64,000 nt of DNA from assembly GCA_950295325.1 (NCBI GenBank), contig OX485803.1, positions 62,945,554-63,009,553 of the forward strand. Direction: 5' to 3'. Made by a program: the position numbers and the translations under genes. Source of the stretch: Polytrichum commune. Taxonomy: Eukaryota; Streptophyta; Polytrichopsida; Polytrichales; Polytrichaceae. Position 1 is the stretch's first letter, and every line of letters begins with the position of its first letter. The notes beneath the pieces are model-generated. The model made no database searches, had not been told where the DNA came from, and worked only from the letters and a program-made list of their open reading frames with translations. Positions 1-10,909 of the stretch are shown here, one piece after another.

Positions 1-95
1 ACTGCAGGTGCTGGCGACCAATTTCTTAAAGCCTCTTAAAATTACTCGACGTGTTATGTGAAAGTACTGATGCCCTGCAAATCGATGTGTTTCAG

Positions 96-1149
96 GAGAA
101 CAAGAGCGTGACGAAGCAGGTGCTCACTTCGATCGTGGCTGCCGGTGTGGCAATCAGCTTGGCGGGATCGGCTTTCGCAGCTGCAGGCCCCGGAATCGAT
201 GGCGCTGAGCGCACTGCCCGCAAAGCCGACGAGCTGCTCCAGGGAGCCGATGCCCTCATCAAGAACGACTCCCCCCAGCGCTTTGGCCCCGACAGAGGCC
301 TCGAGGCAGCCAAGGAGGATGTCAACCGCTTCTCTCAAAAGTAGGTTTACTAGCTCCTTTATCATTTACTCAAATGCTTTTCGCGAATTAAGTTGTAGAA
401 ATTGAATTACGCCATCTACTCAAGGAGCCGTGGCTGTGGGCAAATTGGGTCACTTGATAATATCCTGGCAGCTACCGACCATTTCTAGGATGCATAGCAA
501 TTTTTTCTGGTCTTAATTGGAATAATTTTTTGGAAATTTGTGCACCACAGTCGTCGAGAAATAATTTTCCGGATATCTATATGATTGCAGGGCCGGAAGC
601 GGTGCCATCCCAGCGCTCCAGGATGCAAGCAGTGCTCAGGTTGCAGGCGCCAGGGACAAGGTTGCTTCCAACTTGCAGAAGACCCAGCGTAGAGTGGACG
701 GCATTTGGGGTCAATCAGCGGTGTGTTCATGGCCTTATCCTTGAAATTTTCATATTGAATCAGTAGAAATTGCAATAGGACTCCAATCCTTGGACAGCTC
801 ATCCTGTCTAATTTGTTTCTTTTGCACATTATTAGTTTTCTGACGTTCAATTCTACGAATGTCCATGCAGCGTATGGCCAATGACCTTGTAGCCTCTGCT
901 CAAGGCAAGGTCGACGAAGTGGGCAAGGGTGCCAAGAAGGCCTTCGGCCAAGCCACGCAGGGCAGCGTCAAGAACAATGTCAAGAGCAATGTGAGCAACG
1001 TGGCTGCAGATGTGAAGGGCAAGGTGGATGAGGTAACTCCTGTCCCCGCCAAGGGAGGTTTCTTCGGCAAGATCAAGCAGCAAGGGAAGGCCTTCCAGGG
1101 CGCCGTTGCCAGCAAGGGCAACGAATTGAAAAGTGCTCTGCCAAAGTAA
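96..1149 (+). CDS. Probable thylakoid-lumen protein, last three exons (5' end outside window)
   Basis: Three exons join in phase: 96-340, 591-720 and 871-1149 (stop TAA). The first exon is preceded by TTTCAG and opens in frame, so the true start lies left of the window. Near its beginning is a hydrophobic stretch (VAAGVAISLAGSAFAAAG) ending in an AxA site, as in thylakoid-transfer signals. The mature part is alanine-, lysine- and glutamate-rich: helical segments rich in ADELLQGADALI and GARDKVASNLQK, then a glycine/lysine-rich C-terminus (VAADVKGKVDEV, GKIKQQGKAFQGAV) that looks like late-embryogenesis-abundant (LEA) proteins. GC content is higher than in the surroundings, as expected for coding sequence. 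I do not recognise the family; lumen targeting is an inference from the signal-like segment only. A stress-related LEA-like plastid protein is the main alternative. Confidence 0.7.
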
Positions 1150-1827
1150 ATAATTGTTCTGACTTCGGAGATGACTAGTGCAGAGAGCATTGTTCACTTT
1201 GAACAAAGAGTGTAAATTATTTGCCGTTCGAACTAACTTAGTAGCCTCCACGACTAGCTAGGCTCAACAAATGATCCTCTTGAAGAGGATAATTTGCAAG
1301 TTGAGTAGCTCTATTATTCTGTACGATTTTGTGACGTTTGGGCCTCACATGTACATTTGAAAATAGTTGATTCTTTAATACAGACACTGTTGTCGGCAGA
1401 CAGGTGGTGGAATTGCATCCTCACTCATGGTGTTAGAATTGTCAATCCTGCTTTCTTCTGCTAAGCTTGTCAAAATTCGTGTGGTGTTCTACTCCAAAAA
1501 AAATCTGGTTGAGGAAGTGTTATCGTGTGTGTGTGTTACCTCCACTCTGGAATTTCGTGATTCAGAAATGTGGTGGTAAGTATCTGATGGGCGTTATCAG
1601 GTTATCAGTTAATGATTTTTTAGTGTTCAATTAGAGCATCTGACCCTTACCCGGGCTGAGTGAGATTGTAAGTTTGGGGTTAGGGTTTGGGTCGGATGGT
1701 GAAGGCCGGAGTCGAGAGAGGTGGATGATGTCTGTCGATTCGGAAGATAATGTTAATGCTCTCGCACCCTAATTGTGAGGTGGTGGTGAAGCTGTTTGAT
1801 CCTTGACCCTCTGCAAAACAGGAAGAA
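1150..1827. other. 3' flank and spacer
   Basis: Downstream of the stop codon at 1149 there is AT-rich sequence with no supported gene. A short telomere-like phrase (GGGGTTAGGGTTTGGG) sits near 1675-1692 but is not repeated. Confidence 0.5.
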
Positions 1828-2626
1828 TGTGATAACTTATGTTTGTACTCAATTCAATGAACGGGGCGAACCGACTGATCGTTACAGATGAACTGGTTTA
1901 GTTTGAGAAATAACTGCTTGAAGTTCAAGACTTCAGGAAATAACCGATCATTTTAGAGGAATGTATAGAATATGCCTCAAATTCGTAAACAAAAACCCAA
2001 AAGATCAGAACACGTAACCAGTTGGACTTGGAAACACTAGGATCGTGACCGATTATGCCCATTAATTAATATCACCGGATACTAACCCAATTGCTCAATA
2101 ACGTTTGCAGCAATGCTCTGAGCTGGTTCTTGTGGATGTGGAAATGGGTGTTTCTAGTCTTCAAATATCTCAAAATGATATAATATCATTTCGTTATGAC
2201 TTGAATACTCTGGGGCGTACATGCGCGAATGTCATTTCATCACCCCATGCTCCCGTACCTTTCACTTAATGGAAAGTGGGTGGATGCTTTAGGTTGTCAC
2301 GAAATCAACTGGATACTTACAAGGTGTCTGCTATTGCTGAATTCAAGCAGCCTATTCAACGTCAAAAGCCTCAAAGTGAAGATTCCCAAGCTGAACCCGC
2401 ACCAACATTTCCCAGGGTGAAAAAATGTGATAACTTATGTTTGTACTCAACTCAATGAACGGGACGAACCGGGTGTTCGTTACAGATTAAGTGCTTGAGT
2501 TTGAGAAATAAATGATTGAAGTTCAAGACTTCAGGAAAATAACCGATCATTCTAGAGGAATCTATAGAATATACCTCAAATTCGCGAAGAAAAATCCAAA
2601 AGATCAGAACATGCAACCAGTTGGAC
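1828..2626. repeat. Direct repeat pair of about 200 bp
   Basis: Copies lie at 1828-2027 and 2426-2626. Both open with TGTGATAACTTATGTTTGTA and end with AACCAGTTGGAC, with scattered substitutions between them. About 400 bp separate them. The TG start could suggest terminal repeats of a small LTR-type (TRIM-like) element, but I find no matching CA end and no clear target duplication, so the origin stays open. Confidence 0.7.
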
Positions 2627-2776
2627 CAAAAAGTAAAAAGTAGAGCAGATTCACCTGGACCTTGAGCGACGAGACATTTGATGGTAATCATCCTGTGCGG
2701 ACTCCTCCCTCTCAGACTATTCAGTTTCTGAATCTTCAAATACGAAATCTTCTTTATCTTCGTCATCATCTTTTTC

Positions 2777-3863
2777 TTAATCTTTCGTTGCTTCTCTTGT
2801 CCCTTCTGGTAATTCTACCTTCTTACATTCCTTCGTCGCTAAATCGAATAACATTAGCTTATATACTCGGGAAATGTCGATGAACCAGTAATAAATCACC
2901 AAGTATTGATCACAAAAGCATGTCACCATAGGATCAAACATACCAGGACCATTACTAGAATCAACGCACCATAAGCCATTCATAATCGGCAAACAAAACA
3001 CGAGCATATTCCACCCACTCATGATTCGTTTCGTCCACCATCTCCCACACCTCAATGCAATTTTGCTCCATGTTTTCGCTAGTAGTAAAAATACGACCCC
3101 CCCATGTCCCCAAGGTGTCCTCATTGTGGCTCCCCAAGGGTGGCCCTCGAAGGCTCGTCCAAAAGTCTCTCTCAATAGAATACATTAAAATCATGTCCTG
3201 GTGCCCCTCATATAAATAAACGCAACCGTTGCTGCACATACAACTTGCGAATCTCGTGAAGTAGGGCAATTTGATCAAATAGGATGACGGGGCGCTCCAT
3301 GAACCGGCCCGAAAATTACAAAATTGAGTCTTGTTGTGAGTGCAGCCCAGGAAGAGTTTAAACCTGTAGGGTCTTTCAGATGTATCTACCGTCATGCCAA
3401 GAGCTGAATATTTGGAATAATCAAAAAATAAATTGGAAGTGCTGATTGGAGTTGGTCCAGGTCGGGGTATGAAATGCCACGTTCTCAAGTGGATGCTGAA
3501 CACAGCCTTCTGACCCGGCTTGTCTGGGTGGTTGCAGTAGATCAAGCCTTCAACCTCCAATGGTGGATTGCCGTCAAGGACGAAGTGTTGGCGTCTCCAA
3601 CTCGATCTCCCAGTGTCAACATCATAAGTGAGAATTCCATTCAGGTACTCAAGTTCATCATCACTCGCCTTAGCACTCCCCACGATCATGGTCACAAAGT
3701 AGGGTTTCGGCTCTACTCTTTGTAGAGTCGCTTGTTTCCAAGATTTGCAAATCTCGCCCAGTCGGAAAAAATCCTTATAAGGCATCTTCCCGTGTATGTA
3801 CTGGAGTGGGATATGGTCTTGTAGTTTTCCCCACACCCTTGCATCTAGTTGTGTCCTTGTCAT
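2777..3863 (-). pseudogene. F-box/propeller protein gene with a late frameshift
   Basis: The reading frame from ATG at 3863 down to a stop at 2961 gives 300 residues. Residues about 5-50 form an F-box (DARVWGKLQDHIPL ... FFRLGEICKSWK), the part that binds Skp1 in SCF ubiquitin ligases. The rest resembles the C-terminal propeller of plant F-box proteins, with FSIHLRTWHFIPRPGP, YLYEGHQDMILMYSIERDFW and ENCIEVWEMV-like blades. Near 2970-3000 the homologous reading jumps by one base: after ARVLFADYE the frame stops, while the next frame continues as GLWCVDSSNGPGMFDPM and then VYKLMLFDLATKECKKVELP to a stop at 2777. So the gene is a single-exon F-box gene either broken by one indel or mis-assembled by one base. 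Substrate unknown. Confidence 0.75.
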
Positions 3864-4810
3864 TAATTACACTTGTGAATCGCTCAACTTACGAGGTTGT
3901 ACAGGAGCTTGCAAGCTGTACTGCAACGAAATTGCTCCAGATGGAAAGCAGTCGACTTTCACACAACCTCCATTGAAAAGAAAACCCGATGCACCTCAGA
4001 CTACGGTATTTATAACATTGCATTATAACATGTCAACCTTGGATTTAAAATGCTCATCTGACATTTTTTGTACTTTCAAACTTCTTATAGAGATTAAAAA
4101 ATAATATAAAATTAGTTCAGTGGCGGAAGAAATGCATAAAAATTGAGTGTGCAATCTACCCCCAACAACCTTGGGGGTGGACTCTTCGCACCACGAACTA
4201 ACGTGAGTGTAAGTAGGGGTGTTATTTGAGGCATTAGCGTACAAAGTATACATTAGGGAGAGGTTATTAATTTTTTTTGATGTAAAGGTAGATGTACAAT
4301 ATATAGGAGGGCCTAAGATTTAGAGAATTTTTTTACAATAAATGTGTTAGTTTCATCCAATTCATGTTTTCATCCACTATTGTCATATGGTCAAAGTCCT
4401 CAATGACTATCATGTGTGTTCTTGTTAGGGTTTGCATTTTGGTTCTAGGCTTTTACAAATTGAAGGTTCTTGGAACGTTCATGGCCTTCCTTGAGTTATG
4501 CTCTCCAGTTTGTGGCTAAGTTATTGTGCTCTTGTCTTTGTTTGTTTGTTTGATACATTGTTGAGTTACATGCCATGGATGATAATGATTTTTTCATAGG
4601 AAAGTGAAAGTGGATTTCATGTGTAATAAAAGGCCTACTAAATTTAGGATGTAGATTTTGTGTATGTAGTAGAGGTATTTATCGCATTAGATAAACTTAA
4701 TATAAATACATGAGTCCATTTCTTAGCATGTTGTTAGTATATATATACACTTACTTTTCTAGATAAACTTCTCATACATGGAGAGTTGATTTCATGGTGA
4801 ACCACGCACA
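3864..4810. other. Spacer upstream of the F-box gene
   Basis: This stretch should hold the promoter of the minus-strand F-box gene. It is AT-rich and has no convincing TATA or coding signal that I can defend. Confidence 0.4.
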
Positions 4811-5296
4811 TCATTTAGGTTTCCAATGAAGAGGCCATCCCCCGGGCCAGCAATACCTCACAGGAATACCAGGCATACCTGGTTGGCTATTGAAACGGAC
4901 GTGGACCTCCGTTGCAATCACTGCACGGCACTTTCCCCCTATTGTTTTGTCGGAAAAGCTGACCCAAAGCATTCTCTCTGGTTTCCACTCCACTTGTGAG
5001 ATTTTATGACTTAATATCCTTGAATTTGGTTGGCAACATTTGTATTCTCTATCAAAATGAGAATTATGAGATCCTGCCTCATAACCGATGGGAGCTCTTC
5101 TTTGGGAACCTCTATAGATGCCACCCCAGGATTCAACTTGGGGTTGATTAAATTGCTGTGAGTTAAGGGCTCCAACATACCAATCTTCTGGCATCTTTTT
5201 GTGGCCGTGCGAACGGACGTGGAACTCGTGAGCTTGAATATTCTTACGATTGCGATCTTCAAATTCAATCTGCCTACGTTCAAATGGACACCGCTC
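4811..5296 (-). CDS. Unrecognised terminal exon or gene fragment
   Basis: An open frame of 161 codons on the minus strand begins just after an ACAG acceptor-like site (exon start 5296) and ends with a stop at 4811. An internal ATG lies at 5194. The product is rich in aromatic, cysteine and proline residues (EFHVRSHGHKKMPEDWYVG, WGGIYRGSQRRAPIGYEAG, YKCCQPNSR, GMPGIPVRYCWPGGWPLHW). Base composition is richer in GC than the spacer around it. I do not recognise a family, and no upstream exon could be joined with confidence. It could be a decayed gene end. Confidence 0.3.
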   Translation of the reverse strand, partial: ERCPFERRQIEFEDRNRKNIQAHEFHVRSHGHKKMPEDWYVGALNSQQFNQPQVESWGGIYRGSQRRAPIGYEAGSHNSHFDREYKCCQPNSRILSHKISQVEWKPERMLWVSFSDKTIGGKCRAVIATEVHVRFNSQPGMPGIPVRYCWPGGWPLHWKPK

Positions 5297-6053
5297 CTGT
5301 CACCCACAACTAGCCTCGTGTCCCTTCATGCCTATTAATGCAGAATTCCAAAATAGATATCAATGGTTGGTGCACATAGCTAACCTCCCTGGGCCTAATA
5401 AGGACCACTCCATATGCAAGAGTTGAAGAGAGGGTTGAGTTCTAGCTCATGTGACAGTGATGATTGAAAAGCTCATGCCGTGTGGTTATCTGTTCTTTCG
5501 GATTGGGTTTGTGGCTGTTCAACCCATTTCACGACCCTAAGGTGTCACACGGTTGGGCAGGATAAATACTGATGTGACACATTCGTATGGTGGAGTTGCA
5601 GTTTTCATATTTCAATAGAGAACCATCTGCAGAGGAAACTTCGTTGGCGAAGTGGGAGGGGTATGCAGCCCTCGCGGCCAATACGCGAAGGAATGCAACT
5701 GTTGTATCTATCGACAATGACGCCGAGGACTCTACTGGCGAGCGGGCAGATCCCGAATCAGATCCCTCTGATGTTCAAGTGCCCGTGGACTCCTCGAAGA
5801 TATCGACACTGCTGCTCCTACGTTAATTGAGGTAAGGCCGTCCCAGGTAAGTAACGTCGCTAGACTCTAGCTATCATCTACAGTTGGGGTGACCATTCTT
5901 TCATTATGTCCGAAAGATCACATGACAAACAATTCCTAATTTCTGACAAGAGAACACTCCAAAAAAACTGAGACCATTGAATGTCCATATGGCTCCGAGA
6001 GGTCTGTCATTAGATTTGGGATCGATTAATGTCCATTAATTTGCTATTTGCAG

Positions 6054-6258
6054 ATGGTGCGAGGAACCCGTTGAAAACTTTTGCACCCTTGGTGACTTCA
6101 ACCTCATCTGCAATGACGAAGCCCACGATCACTCGTCTTCATCCGATTCATCCGATTCTGATTCGTCTCATGCTCATCGACATCGTCATCATACCCACAC
6201 TAACAGAGGCCGGTATAATGACAGTCCCAAGAGCGCTACCAAATCAAAGAACTCGTAG
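6054..6258 (+). CDS. Possible terminal exon, His/Ser/Asp-rich
   Basis: After a TTTGCAG acceptor at 6053, one phase gives WCEEPVENFCTLGDFNLIC followed by a serine/aspartate run and a histidine/arginine-rich tail (SSHAHRHRHHTHT), ending in TAG at 6258. An open segment at 5587-5826 upstream (product beginning MVELQFSYFNREPSAEE) may belong to the same gene, but its frame does not join this exon through either good donor (near 5833 and 5847). The two are therefore either unrelated or separated by a frameshift. Function unknown. Confidence 0.25.
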
Positions 6259-9200
6259 AACTGGTCTGGGAAAGAGAACCTCGGGTGTAAAGCCCGCCCT
6301 CTAGTAGCCGTGGTCGTTGTTTCTGTTTCTACAGGATTCAGGTGGAGTTAGAGATTTACAGTGGCTGGTAGAGAAATAGGTAACTACATCACAATCCATA
6401 CTTTTGGAGATGATATTATACTAAATCCGACATTTAAGTAAAACTGGACTTAGTTCAAGTCTACTATTCTAATGTGTTGAATTCCTTTCGTAGGATCTTC
6501 GGAGAGAATTGTATAGTAGGATTTTACAATAGAATATGCAGATTTGATTATGATAATATTATAGCAATTTTTTACATTATATTCTCATTACTTATCATAT
6601 AATTATATGGATTTAGTATCAAAAATAGATATTTTATTTTTCTCATCATATTTTATTATCATAACATTCAAGTTTTCAATGAAGATTCACATATCTCTTG
6701 TAAAACGTATGTACATCGGACATGTATCGATGGATCCACTGATAAAATTGAAGCAATCCAAAAGTCCAAATTTTGAAAATACGTCCAAATTTACTTGAAT
6801 ACGAGTCAAACAGATGAAAACTTACACCCATGAGCTAGTACCCTACAAATCCGCTAAGCACTAAGTCAAAACTGACAACCTGGAAGCTCCGGAATATGTC
6901 AGCTTCACAATTGGTGAATGTTGCTTTGGAAGCATTCTTAAACATAATGCCATGAAATTGTCCCAAAACAAACATTTTGTTTAAACTTCAGTGGGCAACT
7001 GTCGTAGAATTATATATAATGTCTCCAAATGGGACATTATTATGCTCAAAACCCACTAGTTGCAGCCATGTGAGAAATGTGCCTCTTAAACATATTTCCA
7101 TACAAGTATCCAGAGGTTCCTCATACGTAGCCTAAGTACTTCCGCAAAGTATCCAACAAAAACAGGAGACCACATGATCCAATTGGGGGTACTAACGATC
7201 AATGTGCTAATCAACTCCTCTAAGTCAGGTGCCTGCAGAAGACGATGCATGCATTGAGTTTCCTTTTCGAAGGTAACGATGATCGATTCAACAACATCAT
7301 GCTTAGCATAGAAACAAACATCACTTATTTCTTGAACAAACAACAACAAATCCTTAGCTCAGGGCAAAGTAGTCCATTCACCCAAAGTTTAGCATCGGAA
7401 GCTCCCAAGCTTCTTTCTCCAGCACAGCAGCAGATGATCAGCCCCCGCCCGGAGACCTTTGATTGCCTACAACTTAAGAGATGAATGCCACTGCAGCAGA
7501 GAAACCGACATAAATGACATCACTCAACAATACATTCACATCCTTCCCTTGAACCCTAAACCCAAAGTTCCACCAGCGATCATGAGATTTCCTACCGCAT
7601 TTTACATTGGATCCAAGACACTCCTTAGAAAGAAGAAGGGTGCTTGATGGCGGCCTATGAGTCAATGGCCTCAACAACCGAGATGATCGCTAGCCCTCGC
7701 ATTTCATCCTTACCATGATTCGAGAAAGGTGAAGGGCGTGCGGAAGGGATAGGTCATGTCAACCCCGTCATAACAAGGGAAGGTTGGCACACCCGGCGAA
7801 GATGTGGGCCTAGTTTTTTGGCCTTATGTAGGCTAATCCTTACTTTATTGGGGGTAAAGTTTTGTGACACCTACCAAGTGGAAGGATGAAAACGTTGGTC
7901 ACCATTGTAGAGCATGGACCCATGTACGCAACTTTCGTGTTATATGGCTATGATTATAATCATTTATAATGCATTTTAATTCAATTTCGAGTGATATAAT
8001 TTGTTTTCATATAGGAACTCTTGTAGCCCTTCTAACAAGGAATCCGAAAATGTAATTATATATAGGGAATGAATATTCCTTGAAGCATATAATTGCATTA
8101 AAAACCTAATTATATGAGTTTTTTTCATACATGTACATAGGCCACACTACTCAACTTTTTGGACTTTTGAATTAAAATTTTGAAGATTTTTTTTATTATG
8201 ATTAAAATATTGCCAATGACTTTTAATTTTAATTGGTGGCAACTACTCGTGTGGATCTTCTTAAATTAGACACTCTACAAGGTTTTATAAAAAAGGTGTT
8301 TCATTTCTTTACATATGTTGTGGAGATTTTTTTGTAATAATTATGCAACCCAACTATTTCTACATCTCATTTTATTTAAGCATTAACTACCTCTTTAATA
8401 TGATAAAATGGAGATTCTAAATGTCTCATTATCAAGTGTCGTAGTCGTATAAAAGAGGGAGTTTTGAACTAAAGAATTTGGTCTCACAAAAATGTGTCGT
8501 AATATCGAGGGTGTCGTATTAACAAGGCTAGATTGTAGTACCAAACTTAGCATTGGCTAAGCATAACATGAGTCAACTTTTTTAATTGGTAGTCCATGAG
8601 AAGAGCATATCATTATTCAAATCCATAACAATGTTGTGCGTGACTGACAGTGTTCTACAAAATATTGTCAGTCCCACAAAACATTGTTATGGATCTTAAT
8701 AATGTTATGAGAAACTAACCATAACTATATGAGTTAAATTTAGAGTCGAGTAAAGTGTACGCATATTAGTAAAAAGATAGGCATGGCAAGATTCTCAACC
8801 AACCTTTGGAGAAAGTTGCTAGGGAGACAATGCCATGCCACTTGGATGCCATTGTCAACCTCCTGCCTTGCTTTGGTCATTTGACATGCTTTGGGGGGCC
8901 AATGGCTACCTTGGCTACTAGCTCAAGTCTTCAATTGTTTGAGTGTCATAGTTTGACACACTCTACCTTTTGATAACTTGTAAATGGGATTACTTTGGTC
9001 CTTGGTCGTGGTCTTTGGCTCCTCTTCACACAACTATTCTACAAAGTATGATCAATTTGGTTGTTTTTGCATTTCTTGATGCATGAAGGTTACAGTTGTT
9101 TTTCACAATAATTAAAGAGACATAAAGGAACAAAATCATGTAACAATATTTAGTAATAGATTCACATTCCTTTTTTTTTTATTAAGAGTGAAAATAATGT

Positions 9201-9359
9201 GATGATATCATAACAACATGTATAGTTGGCCTAGTTGCATTTGATTTGGACATGCTCATGTTTGATAGATTTTCAATGTCTCATGGTGTAGGACAACTCG
9301 AATTTAGATTGAACTTGCTTTGAAGTGCGGGCATTTACCATTTTGATTTCTAGCCCCAC
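6259..9359. other. AT-rich spacer
   Basis: About 3 kb with no supported gene. Short open frames near 7245-7677 lack splice support and recognisable motifs. Sequence is strongly AT-rich from 7900 to 8700. Confidence 0.5.
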
Positions 9360-9703
9360 CCTCGGGGGGGGGGGCAGTGTGTTAAAAAGTTAAGGATATA
9401 GGTGCGAACAACCACTATTTTATAGGGGGGTATTACTTTCAATTCTCTTCTTTTTTTCACATGCTATCATTATGTAACTTTCTACTTTGGGTTAATAGAA
9501 AAATGGCTTGCATTACTTATAATTCCAAATTACCTATTATTCCATACCCTATAGTACTTTAAAGATGTCCAGTGCCATTTTTGATACCCTATATTACTCT
9601 TAAGTCCATTTATAATTTTTAGCCCCCATGTTTTTAAAATACCCTATCATTTGTTCGCACGTATATTGCTACTCCAACCAATGACTACCCCCCCTCCCCC
9701 GAG
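9360..9703. mobile_element. MITE-like element with 6-bp target duplication
   Basis: Imperfect terminal inverted repeats of about 80 bp start CCTCGGGGGGGG at 9360 and, read on the other strand from 9703, CCTCGGGGGAGGGGGGGG. Further in, both arms carry GTGCGAACAA and a run ending near TATAGGG/GATAGGG. The element is flanked on both sides by CCCCAC (9354-9359 and 9704-9709), which I take as a 6-bp target duplication. It is 344 bp long and has no coding capacity. Confidence 0.65.
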
Positions 9704-10110
9704 GCCCCACCGAACAATCTCATATAGCTAAAGAATAGGGTCATGCACACACAAAATACTAGCAATTAAGTTGACATGTCTCTCTGGCCTCCTCAATTGG
9801 CATGTAGGTTAGTAAGGTAGATGGGTTTTAAATGATTACTTTTTCTTCTTCCAACTAGCCCTCTTCTCCTAGAATATGAAAACACATGATTAGCAAATCC
9901 AAATTGAGGTTGTAGTCACTTTCTTCATAGTTTTCAGAGTTCATATGAATATCTTAATCACAAGTGAAGATTCTTGTGCTCATTGAATGGTCATAAAAAC
10001 CCTCTCAATTATGATGATTGTTGAGTTTAAAAACGGTTATCAAATTTTGAGCAGATTATTCAAATTTCTCTTTTGAAAACATGTCTTTCTGATATCCCTT
10101 CTTGGAGCTA

Positions 10111-10517
10111 CACCCTAAACTCCGTAATCTCACCCCTTATTGTCACATTTCTCTCCCTTATATCATGAAATTTGTCATAAAAGCAAACCACTAAAGAAGT
10201 CAACCCACACCCTCGCATTGCACCACGTGTCAACATGTAGAGTGTCTTCTTCTTCTTCTTCTTCTTCTTATGGCACTTCTTAAATGTTGGTGCATGCGTC
10301 TGCCACATTGTCCGGGAAGGCCAAGTGGAGTGGACCACACTAACGTAGGCGATGGGAGCACGAATTCAAATTGTCCTCACATCTCCTTTATGTTATTCCA
10401 TAATGTCACATGCTACACTAATTCTATAGTATTGTGCAGCCATGTTAACACTATAAAACTCCTTAATATCACGTGCACTTTGGTTGCCACAGGTGTGCTA
10501 CTACGGAGTTTAGAGTG
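10111..10517. mobile_element. MITE-like element with TA target duplication upstream of PYD1
   Basis: Inverted repeats CACCCTAAACTCCGTA (10111) and CACTCTAAACTCCGTA (read from 10517 on the minus strand) bound a 407-bp non-coding element flanked by TA on each side. A CTT microsatellite of about 25 bp lies inside at 10245-10269. A TA duplication fits the Tc1/mariner-type MITE class. The element ends about 390 bp before the PYD1 start codon and may lie in its promoter. Confidence 0.6.
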
Positions 10518-10909
10518 TAACCCTAATCACATACCACTCAAATGTGGGTGTCCGATTAAGATAAGTAACCGAATTAAGCACGCCTACATTGGAGTGACTA
10601 CTCGATCGGTTAACATTTTGGCATGGCAACGTGGGTGCTGACTGGATAGACACAGTGGACGATAAGCAATGAGGTGGCAGAGAATCAGGGTTTCTCTTCT
10701 AATTCCTTCATCGTGCTTCGCGTGAATCACGATTCATTTCACTCTGCATATTCCAATAATTCAGCTTGCACACATTCTACCCCGCTTGTTATCTCATCTC
10801 TTTCATATCCACAGAACGTCACCGATCTGCTGCAATTTGCTGGCCGAAGTCTTCGCAATTCGAGCTACGCTGGGAGAATTGTATGTGAGACGAGCAATTT
10901 CTTGCTTCG

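Noticed and set aside
1828-2626. A small LTR element made of the 200-bp direct repeats
   Set aside because: The repeats lack matching TG...CA ends and I saw no target duplication, so only a direct repeat is claimed.
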